Shown: positions 49,945 to 58,409 of the stretch, piece by piece
How the letters are laid out: each line of letters begins with the position of its first letter
How positions within the stretch are numbered: the first letter of the stretch is position 1
NCBI RefSeq assembly: GCF_900198195.1
Contig: NZ_LT899436.1
Coordinates: 2,199,001-2,263,000, forward strand
Length of the DNA: 64,000 nt
From: Tenacibaculum jejuense
Lineage (GTDB): Bacteria; Bacteroidota; Bacteroidia; Flavobacteriales; Flavobacteriaceae
Reading direction: 5' to 3'
Notes under the pieces: generated by a model
Told to the model about the DNA's origin: nothing
Databases searched by the model: none
What the model saw: the letters and a program-made list of their open reading frames with translations, nothing else
Program-made: the position numbers and the translations under genes

Positions 49945-50085
49945 TAGGTTTGATAATATTAAAATAAAACAAACGTTAATTTATGTAGGTTTAATCAGCT
50001 TAGACACTAACTATGATGTTTCGGGGGAAATATCTCTACAGCTAGATAAAACCTTACGGGGGCCTTCTTTTTAAGAAGGCTCTAT
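49945..50085 (+). ncRNA. Candidate structured RNA element C (G5 loop, terminator)
   Basis: A perfect -7 box TAGGTTTG at 49945-49952 suggests a start near 49959. Fold: outer stem AGGTTT / AAACCT (49987-49992, 50049-50054); inner stem ATC+AGCT / AGCT+GAT (49994-50000, 50040-50047, one bulge); loop with TCGGGGGAAAT (50021-50031); terminator-like hairpin GCCTTCTT / AAGAAGGC (50062-50069, 50073-50080) but with a poor T tail (TCTATATATT). The order of conserved blocks (GGTTTAA, TGTTTYGGGGGAAATA, CCTTA, GCCTTCTTTTT) matches element B. Confidence 0.6.
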
Positions 50086-50155
50086 ATATTTAAAGATAAT
50101 CCATTTCATAAATTTTTACAGTGTTTTTCCTGATAGTTAACTCTTTAATTTGTAT

Positions 50156-50234
50156 TAAATTTACATAACTTTCTTTCCCCCGGATCTTAAAGTAAGATCA
50201 GAAAGTCTCTCGAACACACTGAGGGACTTTTTTT
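50156..50234 (+). ncRNA. Candidate structured RNA element E (C5 bulge, terminator)
   Basis: TAAATTTA at 50156-50163 is one base off TAnnTTTG. An outer stem ACTTTC / GAAAGT (50168-50173, 50201-50206) encloses CCCCC (50177-50181) and a perfect 7-bp hairpin GATCTTA / TAAGATC (50183-50189, 50193-50199). A terminator AGTCTCTC / GAGGGACT (50204-50211, 50221-50228, one G-U) with a T run follows, and its left arm shares three bases with the outer stem, so the two compete partly. It ends about 125 bases before the GGT gene, so it could be a leader element or an independent RNA. Confidence 0.55.
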
Positions 50235-50358
50235 ATTTCAAGTCTTTACAGTTACACATATAACAATTTTAATGAGTTTGTTAATATTTTGATAAGTTTT
50301 AAAGAATCTATGTAATCTTATGTAATTTAGGGGATATCAATCACTAAATCTAAACTCA

Positions 50359-52056
50359 ATGAAAAACAATATTTATTGTTTATTGTTCTTAACACTTCTA
50401 ACTTACAATATAACTGCCCAAGATCGTATTACAGGAGAAGCTTTTGCAACACGTTCTGAAGTATTAGGACAGAATGGGATGGTCGCAACTAGTCATCCTT
50501 TAGCTACTCAAATCGGCTTAGACATATTAAAGAAAGGCGGTAACGCAATTGATGCTGCTATTGCAGCTAATGCTGCACTTGGACTAATGGAACCAACTGG
50601 TTGTGGAATTGGAGGAGACCTTTTCGCTATTGTTTGGGATGGAAAAACTAAGAAAGTTTATGGTTTAAATGCTAGCGGACGTTCACCTAAAGAACTTACA
50701 CTTGAATATTTCGAAAACCAAGGCATGAAAAAAATACCATCTCATGGAGCTTTACCAGTAAGTGTTCCTGGTGCTGTAGATGGTTGGTTTGAATTGCACA
50801 AAAAATTTGGTTCTAAACCAATGACAGAAATTTTAGCTCCTGCAATTGATTATGCGGAAAAAGGATTTCCATTAACAGAATTAATTGCTTGGTACCTAAA
50901 TAGAAGTATTCCTTTTTATCAGTCAAAAAACTTTCCGAATTTAAAAGAAACGTATATAAACCAAAATGGTGGGAAATTACCAAATGAGGGAGAAATTTAT
51001 AAAAATCCGTTTTTAGCAAATACGTATAGAAAAATAGCAAAAGGAGGAAGAGATGCTTTTTACAAAGGTGATATTGCAAAAACTATAGGAAAATTTATAA
51101 AAGAACAAGGTGGTTTTCTGTCTGAAAAAGATTTAGCAGCTCATAAATCAGAATGGGTTCAACCTGTTTCTGTAAACTACAGAGGTTATGATGTTTGGGA
51201 ATTACCTCCGAACGGACAAGGAATTGCGGCTTTACAAATGCTTCAAATTTTAAAAGGTTATGATTTTTCAAATATTGAATTTGGAAGTGCAGAGCATTTG
51301 CATTTATTTACTGAGGCAAAAAAAATAGCTTTTGAAGATCGTGCAAAATATTATGCTGACATGGACTTTTTTAAAGTTCCTGTTGAAGAATTATTATCAG
51401 ACGCTTATGCGGATAAGAGAAGAAAAGAAATAGGAAAACGAGCAGGGAAATATTCTGCCGGTAAAATTTCTGCTGGAGAAACAATTTATATGACTGTTGC
51501 TGATAAAAACGGAACAATGATTTCATTAATCCAGAGTAATTATCGTGGTATGGGTTCAGGAATGGTTCCTCCAAAATTAGGATTTATGTTACAAGATAGA
51601 GGAGAGCTATTTAGTTTAAAAAGAGGACAAGCGAATACTTATGAACCAGGTAAACGTCCTTTTCATACAATTATTCCTGCTTTTATTACGAAAGATAATA
51701 AACCTTTTGTAAGCTTTGGAGTTATGGGTGGAGATTTTCAACCTATGGGACATACACAAATTGTGATGAATTTAATTGATTTCGGAATGAATCTTCAAGA
51801 AGCTGGTGATGCTCCAAGATTTGATCACACCGGTGGTGCTAGTCCAATGGGAGCAATCACTACTAATACTGGAACGATTAGAACAGAATCAGGAATTCCT
51901 TACACCACAATTCGAGGATTAATGGATCGTGGTCACAGAATAGGTACTGCTAGAGGTATTTACGGAGGTTATCAAGCAATTTTATGGGATAATATAAACA
52001 AAGTCTATCACGGAGCTTCAGAAAGTCGCAAAGACGGACAAGCAGCTGGATATTAA
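50359..52056 (+). CDS. ggt: Gamma-glutamyltransferase-family protein, secreted
   Basis: 565 residues. A signal peptide (residues 1-20, YNITAQ) followed by MVATSHPLATQIGLDILKKGGNAIDAAIAANAALGLMEPTGCGIGGD, typical of the family. The autoprocessing/nucleophile Thr is probably Thr375 in GETIYMTVADKNGT, aligning with the TTHYSVVDKDG of E. coli GGT; the rest of the small subunit includes QSNYRGMGSGMVPP and PFHTIIPAF. The family splits gamma-glutamyl bonds, as in glutathione, or acylates/deacylates related compounds; the YwrD-like subgroup is also possible. Acts in the periplasm or at the surface. It is followed after a repeat-bearing gap by a YfcC carrier and ArgE-type deacylase. Confidence 0.88.
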   Translation: MKNNIYCLLFLTLLTYNITAQDRITGEAFATRSEVLGQNGMVATSHPLATQIGLDILKKGGNAIDAAIAANAALGLMEPTGCGIGGDLFAIVWDGKTKKVYGLNASGRSPKELTLEYFENQGMKKIPSHGALPVSVPGAVDGWFELHKKFGSKPMTEILAPAIDYAEKGFPLTELIAWYLNRSIPFYQSKNFPNLKETYINQNGGKLPNEGEIYKNPFLANTYRKIAKGGRDAFYKGDIAKTIGKFIKEQGGFLSEKDLAAHKSEWVQPVSVNYRGYDVWELPPNGQGIAALQMLQILKGYDFSNIEFGSAEHLHLFTEAKKIAFEDRAKYYADMDFFKVPVEELLSDAYADKRRKEIGKRAGKYSAGKISAGETIYMTVADKNGTMISLIQSNYRGMGSGMVPPKLGFMLQDRGELFSLKRGQANTYEPGKRPFHTIIPAFITKDNKPFVSFGVMGGDFQPMGHTQIVMNLIDFGMNLQEAGDAPRFDHTGGASPMGAITTNTGTIRTESGIPYTTIRGLMDRGHRIGTARGIYGGYQAILWDNINKVYHGASESRKDGQAAGY

Positions 52057-52206
52057 ACATAACATTAGTTTCTATACTCACTTCAAAAAAATTAAATTAG
52101 TAGTCGTTCAATTTCAAATTACAGAAGTCAGCAATCAAACAAAGTTTAATAAATGAGTATAACTTACTGATTTAAAATAGTTATCAACGTAATTTACGTT
52201 ATCAGT

Positions 52207-52258
52207 TCGAGCGGAGTAGAGATTAATTTTTATTATAAAAATTCTCAACCCCGCTCGA
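52207..52258. repeat. REP-like palindromic intergenic repeat
   Basis: Arms TCGAGCGG (52207-52214) and CCGCTCGA (52251-52258) form a GC-rich outer stem around GAGA / TCTC and an AT-rich centre (TTTTTATTATAAAAA). Intergenic palindromes beginning TCGAGCGGAGT are, from general knowledge of Flavobacteriaceae genomes, dispersed in many copies; only one is in this window. It occupies the 293-base spacer between ggt and the YfcC gene and could help end the ggt transcript, as there is no other terminator there. Confidence 0.6.
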
Positions 52259-52349
52259 TTAGATATTTTTAGGTAACTTCAATTAATAAAATTGAAAAAC
52301 TAATTACTGATTTGTGTTAAATTTATTGACCTAGTATTAAAACCAAACA

Positions 52350-53747
52350 ATGAGTAATAAATCCCGATCATCTTTATTTAGTAGAATACCTCACGCGATA
52401 ACAATGTTATTTGGTATTATCGTTTTTATTACATTGTTAACTTATGTGCTTCCAGCAGGAATGTATGAACGAGTTATAGTTGATGGAAGAAGTACAGTCG
52501 TACCTAATTCTTATAAAACGATTACATCTACACCAATTGGAATTTTAGATATGTTTAAAGCAATTCCTCTAGGGTTTAAAGCTGCTGTAGAAATTATTTT
52601 CATTGTGCTTGCAGGTGGAATTATGTTTGGTTTTATGGATAAAACTAAAGCTGTAGAAAATGTTGTAGGAACTTTAGTGAAAAAATTAGGTTTAAAAAAT
52701 AAATATTTAATTATTGTAATTATGACATTTATCTATGGCTTACTTGGTATTGCCATAGGTTACGAGAATAATATTGCAATGGTGCCTATTGCAGCTGTGC
52801 TAAGCTTAGCTTTAGGTGGCGATTTAATTCTAGCTGCAGGTATTTCAGTTGGTGCAATGACTGTAGGTTTCGGTTTATCGCCAATCAACGCTTATACTGT
52901 AGGAACTGGACATAAAATTGCTGAATTACCAATGTTTTCTGGAGCTTTATTACGAAGTATGCTTTGTTTTACAGCATTATCAATAATGGCGTATTATAAT
53001 GTTCGATATTTTAAAAAGATTACTTCAGATCCAAATAAAAGCCTTGGAAAAGATCTTGATACAAATGAACTATCTTTATCCAAACCAATAAATCAATACA
53101 AGTTAACGACTAATAATTGGTTAGTCATTTCTGTCTTTTTTATCGGTTTATCCATTATTTTATATGGAGTTTTTAACTTGAATTGGTATATCAACGAACT
53201 CTCGGCTGTATTTCTAATGATTGCACTTTTAAGCGGTTTAGTCTCAAAAATGAATGCAACAAAAATGAGTGAAACGGTTTTAAAATCAGTAAGTATTGCT
53301 GCACCAGGTGCTTTTATGGTAGGTTTTGCAACTTCTATAAAAGTATTAATGGAAATGGGAAATATTGGTGACACCATATCTTATCAACTTTCTACAATTC
53401 TAGAAGGTTTACCATTACACTTATCAGCTGTTTGTATGGCAATTTCACAATCAGTTATTAACTTTTTTATTCCTTCAGGAAGCGGACAAGCATTAGCGAC
53501 TTTACAGGTTATGCTTCCTCTTGGAGAATCATTAGGTTTAACACGACAAGTAACAATTTTGGCATTTCAAATAGGAGACGGATTATCAAATTTAATTAAT
53601 CCGACTTTAGGCGGACTCATAGCAATGTTGAGTATGTGTAGAGTTCCTATAGATCGATGGATTCGTTTTATATTTCCAGTATTAATCAGTTTAATAGCAA
53701 TCGCCTTTTTAACATTAATTATAGCAGTAGCAATAAATTATAGCTAA
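52350..53747 (+). CDS. YfcC-family membrane transporter
   Basis: 465 residues with about 12 hydrophobic segments. N-terminus MSNKSRSSLFSRIPHAITMLFGIIVFITLLTYVLPAGMYER, a DcuC/YfcC-superfamily pattern; ends with IRFIFPVLISLIAIAFLTLIIAVAI. Conserved features: IVLAGGIMFGFMDKTKAVE, LLGIAIGYENNIAMVPIAAV, MTVGFGLSPINAYTVGT, the substrate-region loop SQSVINFFIPSGSGQALATLQVMLPLGE, and IGDGLSNLINPTLGG. Related carriers move arginine/ornithine, dicarboxylates or small amides. One base separates its stop from the ArgE gene start, so the two are co-transcribed and functionally linked; basic amino acid or N-acyl amino acid uptake is a fair inference. Confidence 0.9.
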   Translation: MSNKSRSSLFSRIPHAITMLFGIIVFITLLTYVLPAGMYERVIVDGRSTVVPNSYKTITSTPIGILDMFKAIPLGFKAAVEIIFIVLAGGIMFGFMDKTKAVENVVGTLVKKLGLKNKYLIIVIMTFIYGLLGIAIGYENNIAMVPIAAVLSLALGGDLILAAGISVGAMTVGFGLSPINAYTVGTGHKIAELPMFSGALLRSMLCFTALSIMAYYNVRYFKKITSDPNKSLGKDLDTNELSLSKPINQYKLTTNNWLVISVFFIGLSIILYGVFNLNWYINELSAVFLMIALLSGLVSKMNATKMSETVLKSVSIAAPGAFMVGFATSIKVLMEMGNIGDTISYQLSTILEGLPLHLSAVCMAISQSVINFFIPSGSGQALATLQVMLPLGESLGLTRQVTILAFQIGDGLSNLINPTLGGLIAMLSMCRVPIDRWIRFIFPVLISLIAIAFLTLIIAVAINYS

Positions 53748-53748
53748 T

Positions 53749-54915
53749 ATGACCATAGAAAAAATTCTAGCAAAACTAGTATCATTTCCAGTACTTGGAG
53801 GTGAAAGTAATTTAAATATTATTCATTGGATTAAAGAATATATCGAGTCTTTTGGAGTAGATACACATTTGGTACCTAATGAAGAAGGAAATAAAGCTTC
53901 TTTACATTGTAGAATTGGTCCTGCTGTTGATGGTGGCGTAATTCTATCTGGTCATACTGATGTTGTTCCTGTAGCTGGTCAAAAATGGGAAACAGATCCT
54001 TTTACATTAATAGATAAAGGAGATGGTAAACTTTACGGTAGAGGATCTTGTGATATGAAAGGTTTTGTAGCTTGTTGTTTAGCTGTATTACCTGAAATGA
54101 TTAAAGCTGACTTAAAAAAACCAATCTATTTTGCTTTTTCTTATGATGAAGAAATTGGTTGTTTAGCGGGAACTGAATTGGCGAATACAATAAAAAACTT
54201 TTATAAAGAAACTCCAAAATACGCAATCATTGGCGAACCTTCTTTAATGGAACCTATTGTTGGTCAAAAAGGAATTTATATTCTAGAGACATACGTTAGT
54301 GGTTCAGAAGGTCACAGCAGTCGAATAAAACAAGAAGTTAGCGCGATTCACGAATCGATGCGTTTAATTCTTTGGTTAGAGAATAAAATGAATCAATTAA
54401 TTGCTGATAAACAATTTGATGATCGTTTTCATCCTCCACATTCTACAATTCATATTGGTCAAGTAAGTGGTGGAATTGCACCGAATATTATTGCAGATAA
54501 AGCACATTTTTATTGGGATTTACGTACTGTTCCTATGGATGATGTATATGAAATTGTTGCTGAATTTGAAGCATATTGTAGAGAAAGAGAATCAGAATTG
54601 AAAAAAGTATTTCCAGATTTTTCTATAAAAACTATTGAAAATCATCCGTCTGTTCCACATTTAGACACAAAAGATGATGCAGATGTTGTTAATTTAATTA
54701 AAAATATATGTGGTAAATCTAAATTAAATACTGTGGCTTATGCTTCGGAAGCTGGTCAGTTTGCAAACGAAGGTTTTCAATCTGTAATCTGTGGACCAGG
54801 ATCTATAGCACAAGCACATAGAGCTAATGAATTTATAGCAAAAGAACAATTAGAAAAAGGAATTGAAATGATAGAAAAACTAGTTCAGGAATTATCTTCT
54901 GAAACTTTCAAATAA
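53749..54915 (+). CDS. argE: Acetylornithine deacetylase / M20-family amidase (ArgE-like)
   Basis: 388 residues, no signal peptide. Metal-ligand and active-site motifs of M20A: LSGHTDVVPVAGQKWETDPF (His/Asp), GRGSCDMKGFVACCLA, FSYDEEIGCLAGTEL (catalytic/metal Glu-Glu), IGEPSLMEP, and a final metal His (QAHRANEFIA). The dimerisation lid (180-290) is present with HPPHSTIHIGQVSGGIAPNIIADKAHFYWDLRTVP. The closest named group is acetylornithine deacetylase, but other N-acyl amino acids or N-succinyl forms are possible. Downstream of the YfcC transporter by one base. This context, rather than an arg operon, suggests catabolic use of acyl amino acids imported by the carrier. Confidence 0.87.
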   Translation: MTIEKILAKLVSFPVLGGESNLNIIHWIKEYIESFGVDTHLVPNEEGNKASLHCRIGPAVDGGVILSGHTDVVPVAGQKWETDPFTLIDKGDGKLYGRGSCDMKGFVACCLAVLPEMIKADLKKPIYFAFSYDEEIGCLAGTELANTIKNFYKETPKYAIIGEPSLMEPIVGQKGIYILETYVSGSEGHSSRIKQEVSAIHESMRLILWLENKMNQLIADKQFDDRFHPPHSTIHIGQVSGGIAPNIIADKAHFYWDLRTVPMDDVYEIVAEFEAYCRERESELKKVFPDFSIKTIENHPSVPHLDTKDDADVVNLIKNICGKSKLNTVAYASEAGQFANEGFQSVICGPGSIAQAHRANEFIAKEQLEKGIEMIEKLVQELSSETFK

Positions 54916-55007
54916 AAATAGACTAAGAAAAAGAGATTGTTTGCAGCGAAATAGAAAATACATAGTTAAAGAAAATTAAACCAGCCTAATCATATAAATC
55001 TAAAACA

Positions 55008-58000
55008 ATGAATTCAATTTCAAAATTATTAATTGCATTCGGGCTTATGCTTTTAATAATTCCATTACAAGCCCAAAAAATAAGTAGTAAAACCTTTAGT
55101 GGTTTGCCGCTTAGAAATATCGGACCTGCCTTTACTTCTGGAAGAATTGCAGATATTGCCATTCATCCTAAGAATGAAAACGTTTGGTATGTAGCTGTTG
55201 GTTCTGGTGGTGTTTGGAAAACTACAAACTCAGGAACTACTTGGAAACCAATTTTTGATCAGCAAAAATCATATTCAATTGGTGCTATAACTATCGATCC
55301 AAATAATCCACATACAATTTGGGTTGGAACTGGAGAAAATGTTGGTGGTCGCCATGTGGCTTTCGGAGATGGTATTTATGTAAGTCATGATGATGGAGCG
55401 AGCTGGAAAAATATGGGATTAAAAAACTCAGAACATCTATCAAAAATAGTAGTTCATCCAGAAGATTCTAATATTATTTGGGCTGTTTCTCAAGGTCCGT
55501 TATGGACTTCAGGTGGTGAGCGTGGAGTTTATAAATCAATAGATGGAGGAAAAACATGGAAAAGAACTTTAGGAGATAACAAATGGGTTGGAGCTACCGA
55601 TTTAGTTATGGATCCTAGAAATGCTGATGTTTTATATGCAGCTACTTGGCAACGCCAGCGTATTGTTGCAGGATATTTAGGTGGAGGACCAGGTTCTGGA
55701 ATTCACAAAAGTACTGACGGAGGTGAAACTTGGACAAAATTAAAAAAAGGAATTCCTGGTTCTAACTTAGGGAAAATTGGTTTAGCTATTTCTCCTTTTA
55801 ATCCAGATATTATTTATGCTGCAATTGAGTTAGATAGAAGAAAAGGAGGACTTTTTATGTCTACAAACAGAGGTGAATCTTGGAAAAAACAATCTAACGC
55901 AGTTTCTGGTGGTACTGGTCCACATTATTATCAAGAATTGTATGCGTCTCCTCATCATGAAGGAAAATTGTTTTTAATGAATAATTATGTGCAAATTTCA
56001 GATGATCATGGTAAGACTTTTTATACTATGAATGAGCGTAATAAGCACGTAGATAGTCATGCTATGGCCTTTAAAGCTTCAGACCCTAATTATGTTTTAT
56101 TTGGAACTGACGGAGGTTTATATGAAAGTTTTGATTTAACTAAAAGCTGGAAATTCATTAGAAATTTACCAATTACTCAATACTTTAAATTAGCTGTTGA
56201 TGATTCTAAGCCATTTTATAAAATTTATGGTGGAACTCAAGATAATGGATCACATGGTGGACCGTCACAAACCATTTATTCAGATGGAATTACAAATGGT
56301 GATTGGTGGAAAACTTTAGGAGCTGACGGACATCAATCTGCTATTGAGCCAGGTAACCCGAATATCACTTATGGTGAATTTCAACAAGGAGCACTTTGGA
56401 GAATTGATCAAACAACAAAGGAAACTGTTTTTATTCAACCACAAGCTTTAGAAGGTGACCCTTTCGAACGTTTTAATTGGGATGCACCAATTTTAGTAAG
56501 TCCACATAATCCAAAACGTTTATACTTTGCTTCTCAACGTGTTTGGCGTTCAGAAAATAGAGGAGATGATTGGACTCCAATTTCTAAAGATTTAACTTTA
56601 AATCAAGAACGTATTACATTACCATATTACGGAAAACAACAAAGTTGGGATAACGCTTGGGATGTTTATGCAATGTCTAACTATAATACGATTACATCTT
56701 TAGCTGAGTCTCCTAAACAAGAAGGTTTATTATATGCTGGAACAGATGACGGAATCATCCAAACTACTGAAAATGGTGGAAATACTTGGAGAAAATTCTC
56801 ATTAAACACTGTAAAAGGATTAGGTTTTGTTCCTTTTGTTAATGATGTTCGCGCAGATTTATTTGATGCAAATGTAGTATATGCAGCTGTTGACAATCAT
56901 AAATATGGAGATTATAAACCTTATATTCTTAAGAGTACAAATAAAGGAAAAAGTTGGTCGATCATCAGTGGAGATTTACCAGAACGATTATTAGTTTGGA
57001 GGTTAGTACAAGATCATGTAAATAAAGATTTAATTTTTGCAGCTACCGAATATGGTATTTACTTTACGTACAACGGCGGAACTAATTGGATACAATTAAA
57101 AGGAGGAGTTCCAACAATTTCTTTTAGAGATATTACAATTCAACGTAGAGAAAATGATTTAGTTGGAGCATCTTTCGGTAGAGGATTTTTCGTGTTAGAT
57201 GATATTACACCATTACGTAACTTCAACAAATCTATGCTATCAAAAGAAGCAACATTATTTCCTATAAAAGATGCATATTGGTATGTACAAGCAAGTAGAG
57301 TTGGAAGCCAAGGTGATGCTGAATATAAAGCGCCAAACCCAGCTTACGGAGCTCGTTTTACATACTACATGTCAGATAAAGTAAAGTCTTTAAAAGATGA
57401 ACGTAAAGCCAGAGAGAAAAATAATACTGATTTCCCTGGATGGGGAGCTATTGAAAAAGAAACAAATCAAGAAAAACCAAGTATAGAATTGTTAATTAAA
57501 GATACTTCAGGTAAGTTGGTAAATACAGTTAAAGGAACAAATAAAAAAGGATTTAACCGAGTGAACTGGAGATTGAATTATCCAAGTAAAAACGGAGAAC
57601 GACTAAACGTACGAGGTGGTAATCGATTTTTAGGTGGAGGACCTTTAGTAACTCCTGGCACATATACAGTGACACTTGTTAAACGTGTTGATGGTGTAAC
57701 TACTGTACTTGAAGCGCCAAAAGAATTTAAAGTAGTTCCTATGTATGATGGAGCTTTACCTAGAAAATCATATGATGAAATGAATACGTTTAGAGAGGAA
57801 GTATTTGCTTTCAGACAAGATTTAACAGCTACTAACATTGAAATGAGGAAGTTATTACAAAAAGTCGCAGCAATGAAACGTGCTGCACATAAAACAACAG
57901 CTCCAAATGATGCTTTATTAAAAGATATAAATAAGGTTAGATTAGACTTACTGGCGATTCAAAAAGAATTAGGAGGCGATCCTGTAAAAGATTTAATCGG

Positions 58001-58235
58001 AGAAAAATCAAACCCAAATGCGGGTGAAGGAACTAGTATTTCGTGGAGGGCTTTTACCAGTACATACGGACCAACTGGAACTCATAAAGGTTTTTTAAGA
58101 AGAGTTAAGAGTCAACTACAAAAAGTAAAAACTAAATTAAGCACTGCGCTAAATACAACAATGCCAGGAATTGAGCAACGTCTTAAACAAGCTGGAGCTC
58201 CTTGGATAGAAGGTCAAGGGTTAATTGGAAATTAG
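55008..58235 (+). CDS. Secreted BNR/sortilin-like beta-propeller protein, copy 1
   Basis: 1075 residues with a signal peptide (MNSISKLLIAFGLMLLIIPLQAQ). The first 750 residues hold many BNR/Asp-box repeats (S-x-D-G-G-x-T-W and relatives: STDGGETWTKL, SIDGGKTWKR, TTENGGNTWRK), as in VPS10/sortilin-like and WD40/YVTN propellers, probably a large multi-blade beta-propeller. After a linker, the 780-1075 region has a beta-sandwich part (VNWRLNYPSKNGERLN...GTYTVTLVKRVDG) and a helical tail. No glycosidase catalytic residues are recognised; annotation as glycosyl hydrolase in relatives is by repeat only. No T9SS sorting domain. It is a tandem paralogue of the gene at 58410. Function unknown, likely periplasmic or surface. 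Confidence 0.85.
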   Translation: MNSISKLLIAFGLMLLIIPLQAQKISSKTFSGLPLRNIGPAFTSGRIADIAIHPKNENVWYVAVGSGGVWKTTNSGTTWKPIFDQQKSYSIGAITIDPNNPHTIWVGTGENVGGRHVAFGDGIYVSHDDGASWKNMGLKNSEHLSKIVVHPEDSNIIWAVSQGPLWTSGGERGVYKSIDGGKTWKRTLGDNKWVGATDLVMDPRNADVLYAATWQRQRIVAGYLGGGPGSGIHKSTDGGETWTKLKKGIPGSNLGKIGLAISPFNPDIIYAAIELDRRKGGLFMSTNRGESWKKQSNAVSGGTGPHYYQELYASPHHEGKLFLMNNYVQISDDHGKTFYTMNERNKHVDSHAMAFKASDPNYVLFGTDGGLYESFDLTKSWKFIRNLPITQYFKLAVDDSKPFYKIYGGTQDNGSHGGPSQTIYSDGITNGDWWKTLGADGHQSAIEPGNPNITYGEFQQGALWRIDQTTKETVFIQPQALEGDPFERFNWDAPILVSPHNPKRLYFASQRVWRSENRGDDWTPISKDLTLNQERITLPYYGKQQSWDNAWDVYAMSNYNTITSLAESPKQEGLLYAGTDDGIIQTTENGGNTWRKFSLNTVKGLGFVPFVNDVRADLFDANVVYAAVDNHKYGDYKPYILKSTNKGKSWSIISGDLPERLLVWRLVQDHVNKDLIFAATEYGIYFTYNGGTNWIQLKGGVPTISFRDITIQRRENDLVGASFGRGFFVLDDITPLRNFNKSMLSKEATLFPIKDAYWYVQASRVGSQGDAEYKAPNPAYGARFTYYMSDKVKSLKDERKAREKNNTDFPGWGAIEKETNQEKPSIELLIKDTSGKLVNTVKGTNKKGFNRVNWRLNYPSKNGERLNVRGGNRFLGGGPLVTPGTYTVTLVKRVDGVTTVLEAPKEFKVVPMYDGALPRKSYDEMNTFREEVFAFRQDLTATNIEMRKLLQKVAAMKRAAHKTTAPNDALLKDINKVRLDLLAIQKELGGDPVKDLIGEKSNPNAGEGTSISWRAFTSTYGPTGTHKGFLRRVKSQLQKVKTKLSTALNTTMPGIEQRLKQAGAPWIEGQGLIGN

Positions 58236-58255
58236 TCTTAACCATACATAAAACT

Positions 58256-58290
58256 AAAAAGTGACTGTAATAATACAGTCACTTTTTTTT
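58256..58290 (+). terminator. Terminator between the two BNR-protein genes
   Basis: Stem AAAAAGTGACTGTA / TACAGTCACTTTTT (58256-58269, 58274-58287) with loop ATAA and a T run. The second copy is therefore separately transcribed. Confidence 0.92.
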
Positions 58291-58409
58291 GTTTAAAAGA
58301 AGACTTCTAACTACAAAAACAAATAATTTGTTTGAAATTTTAATAATTAATTTACTTACGATTTATCTTTTGTAATTTGGACAAATATCAATCAAGAAAT
58401 TTATAATAA

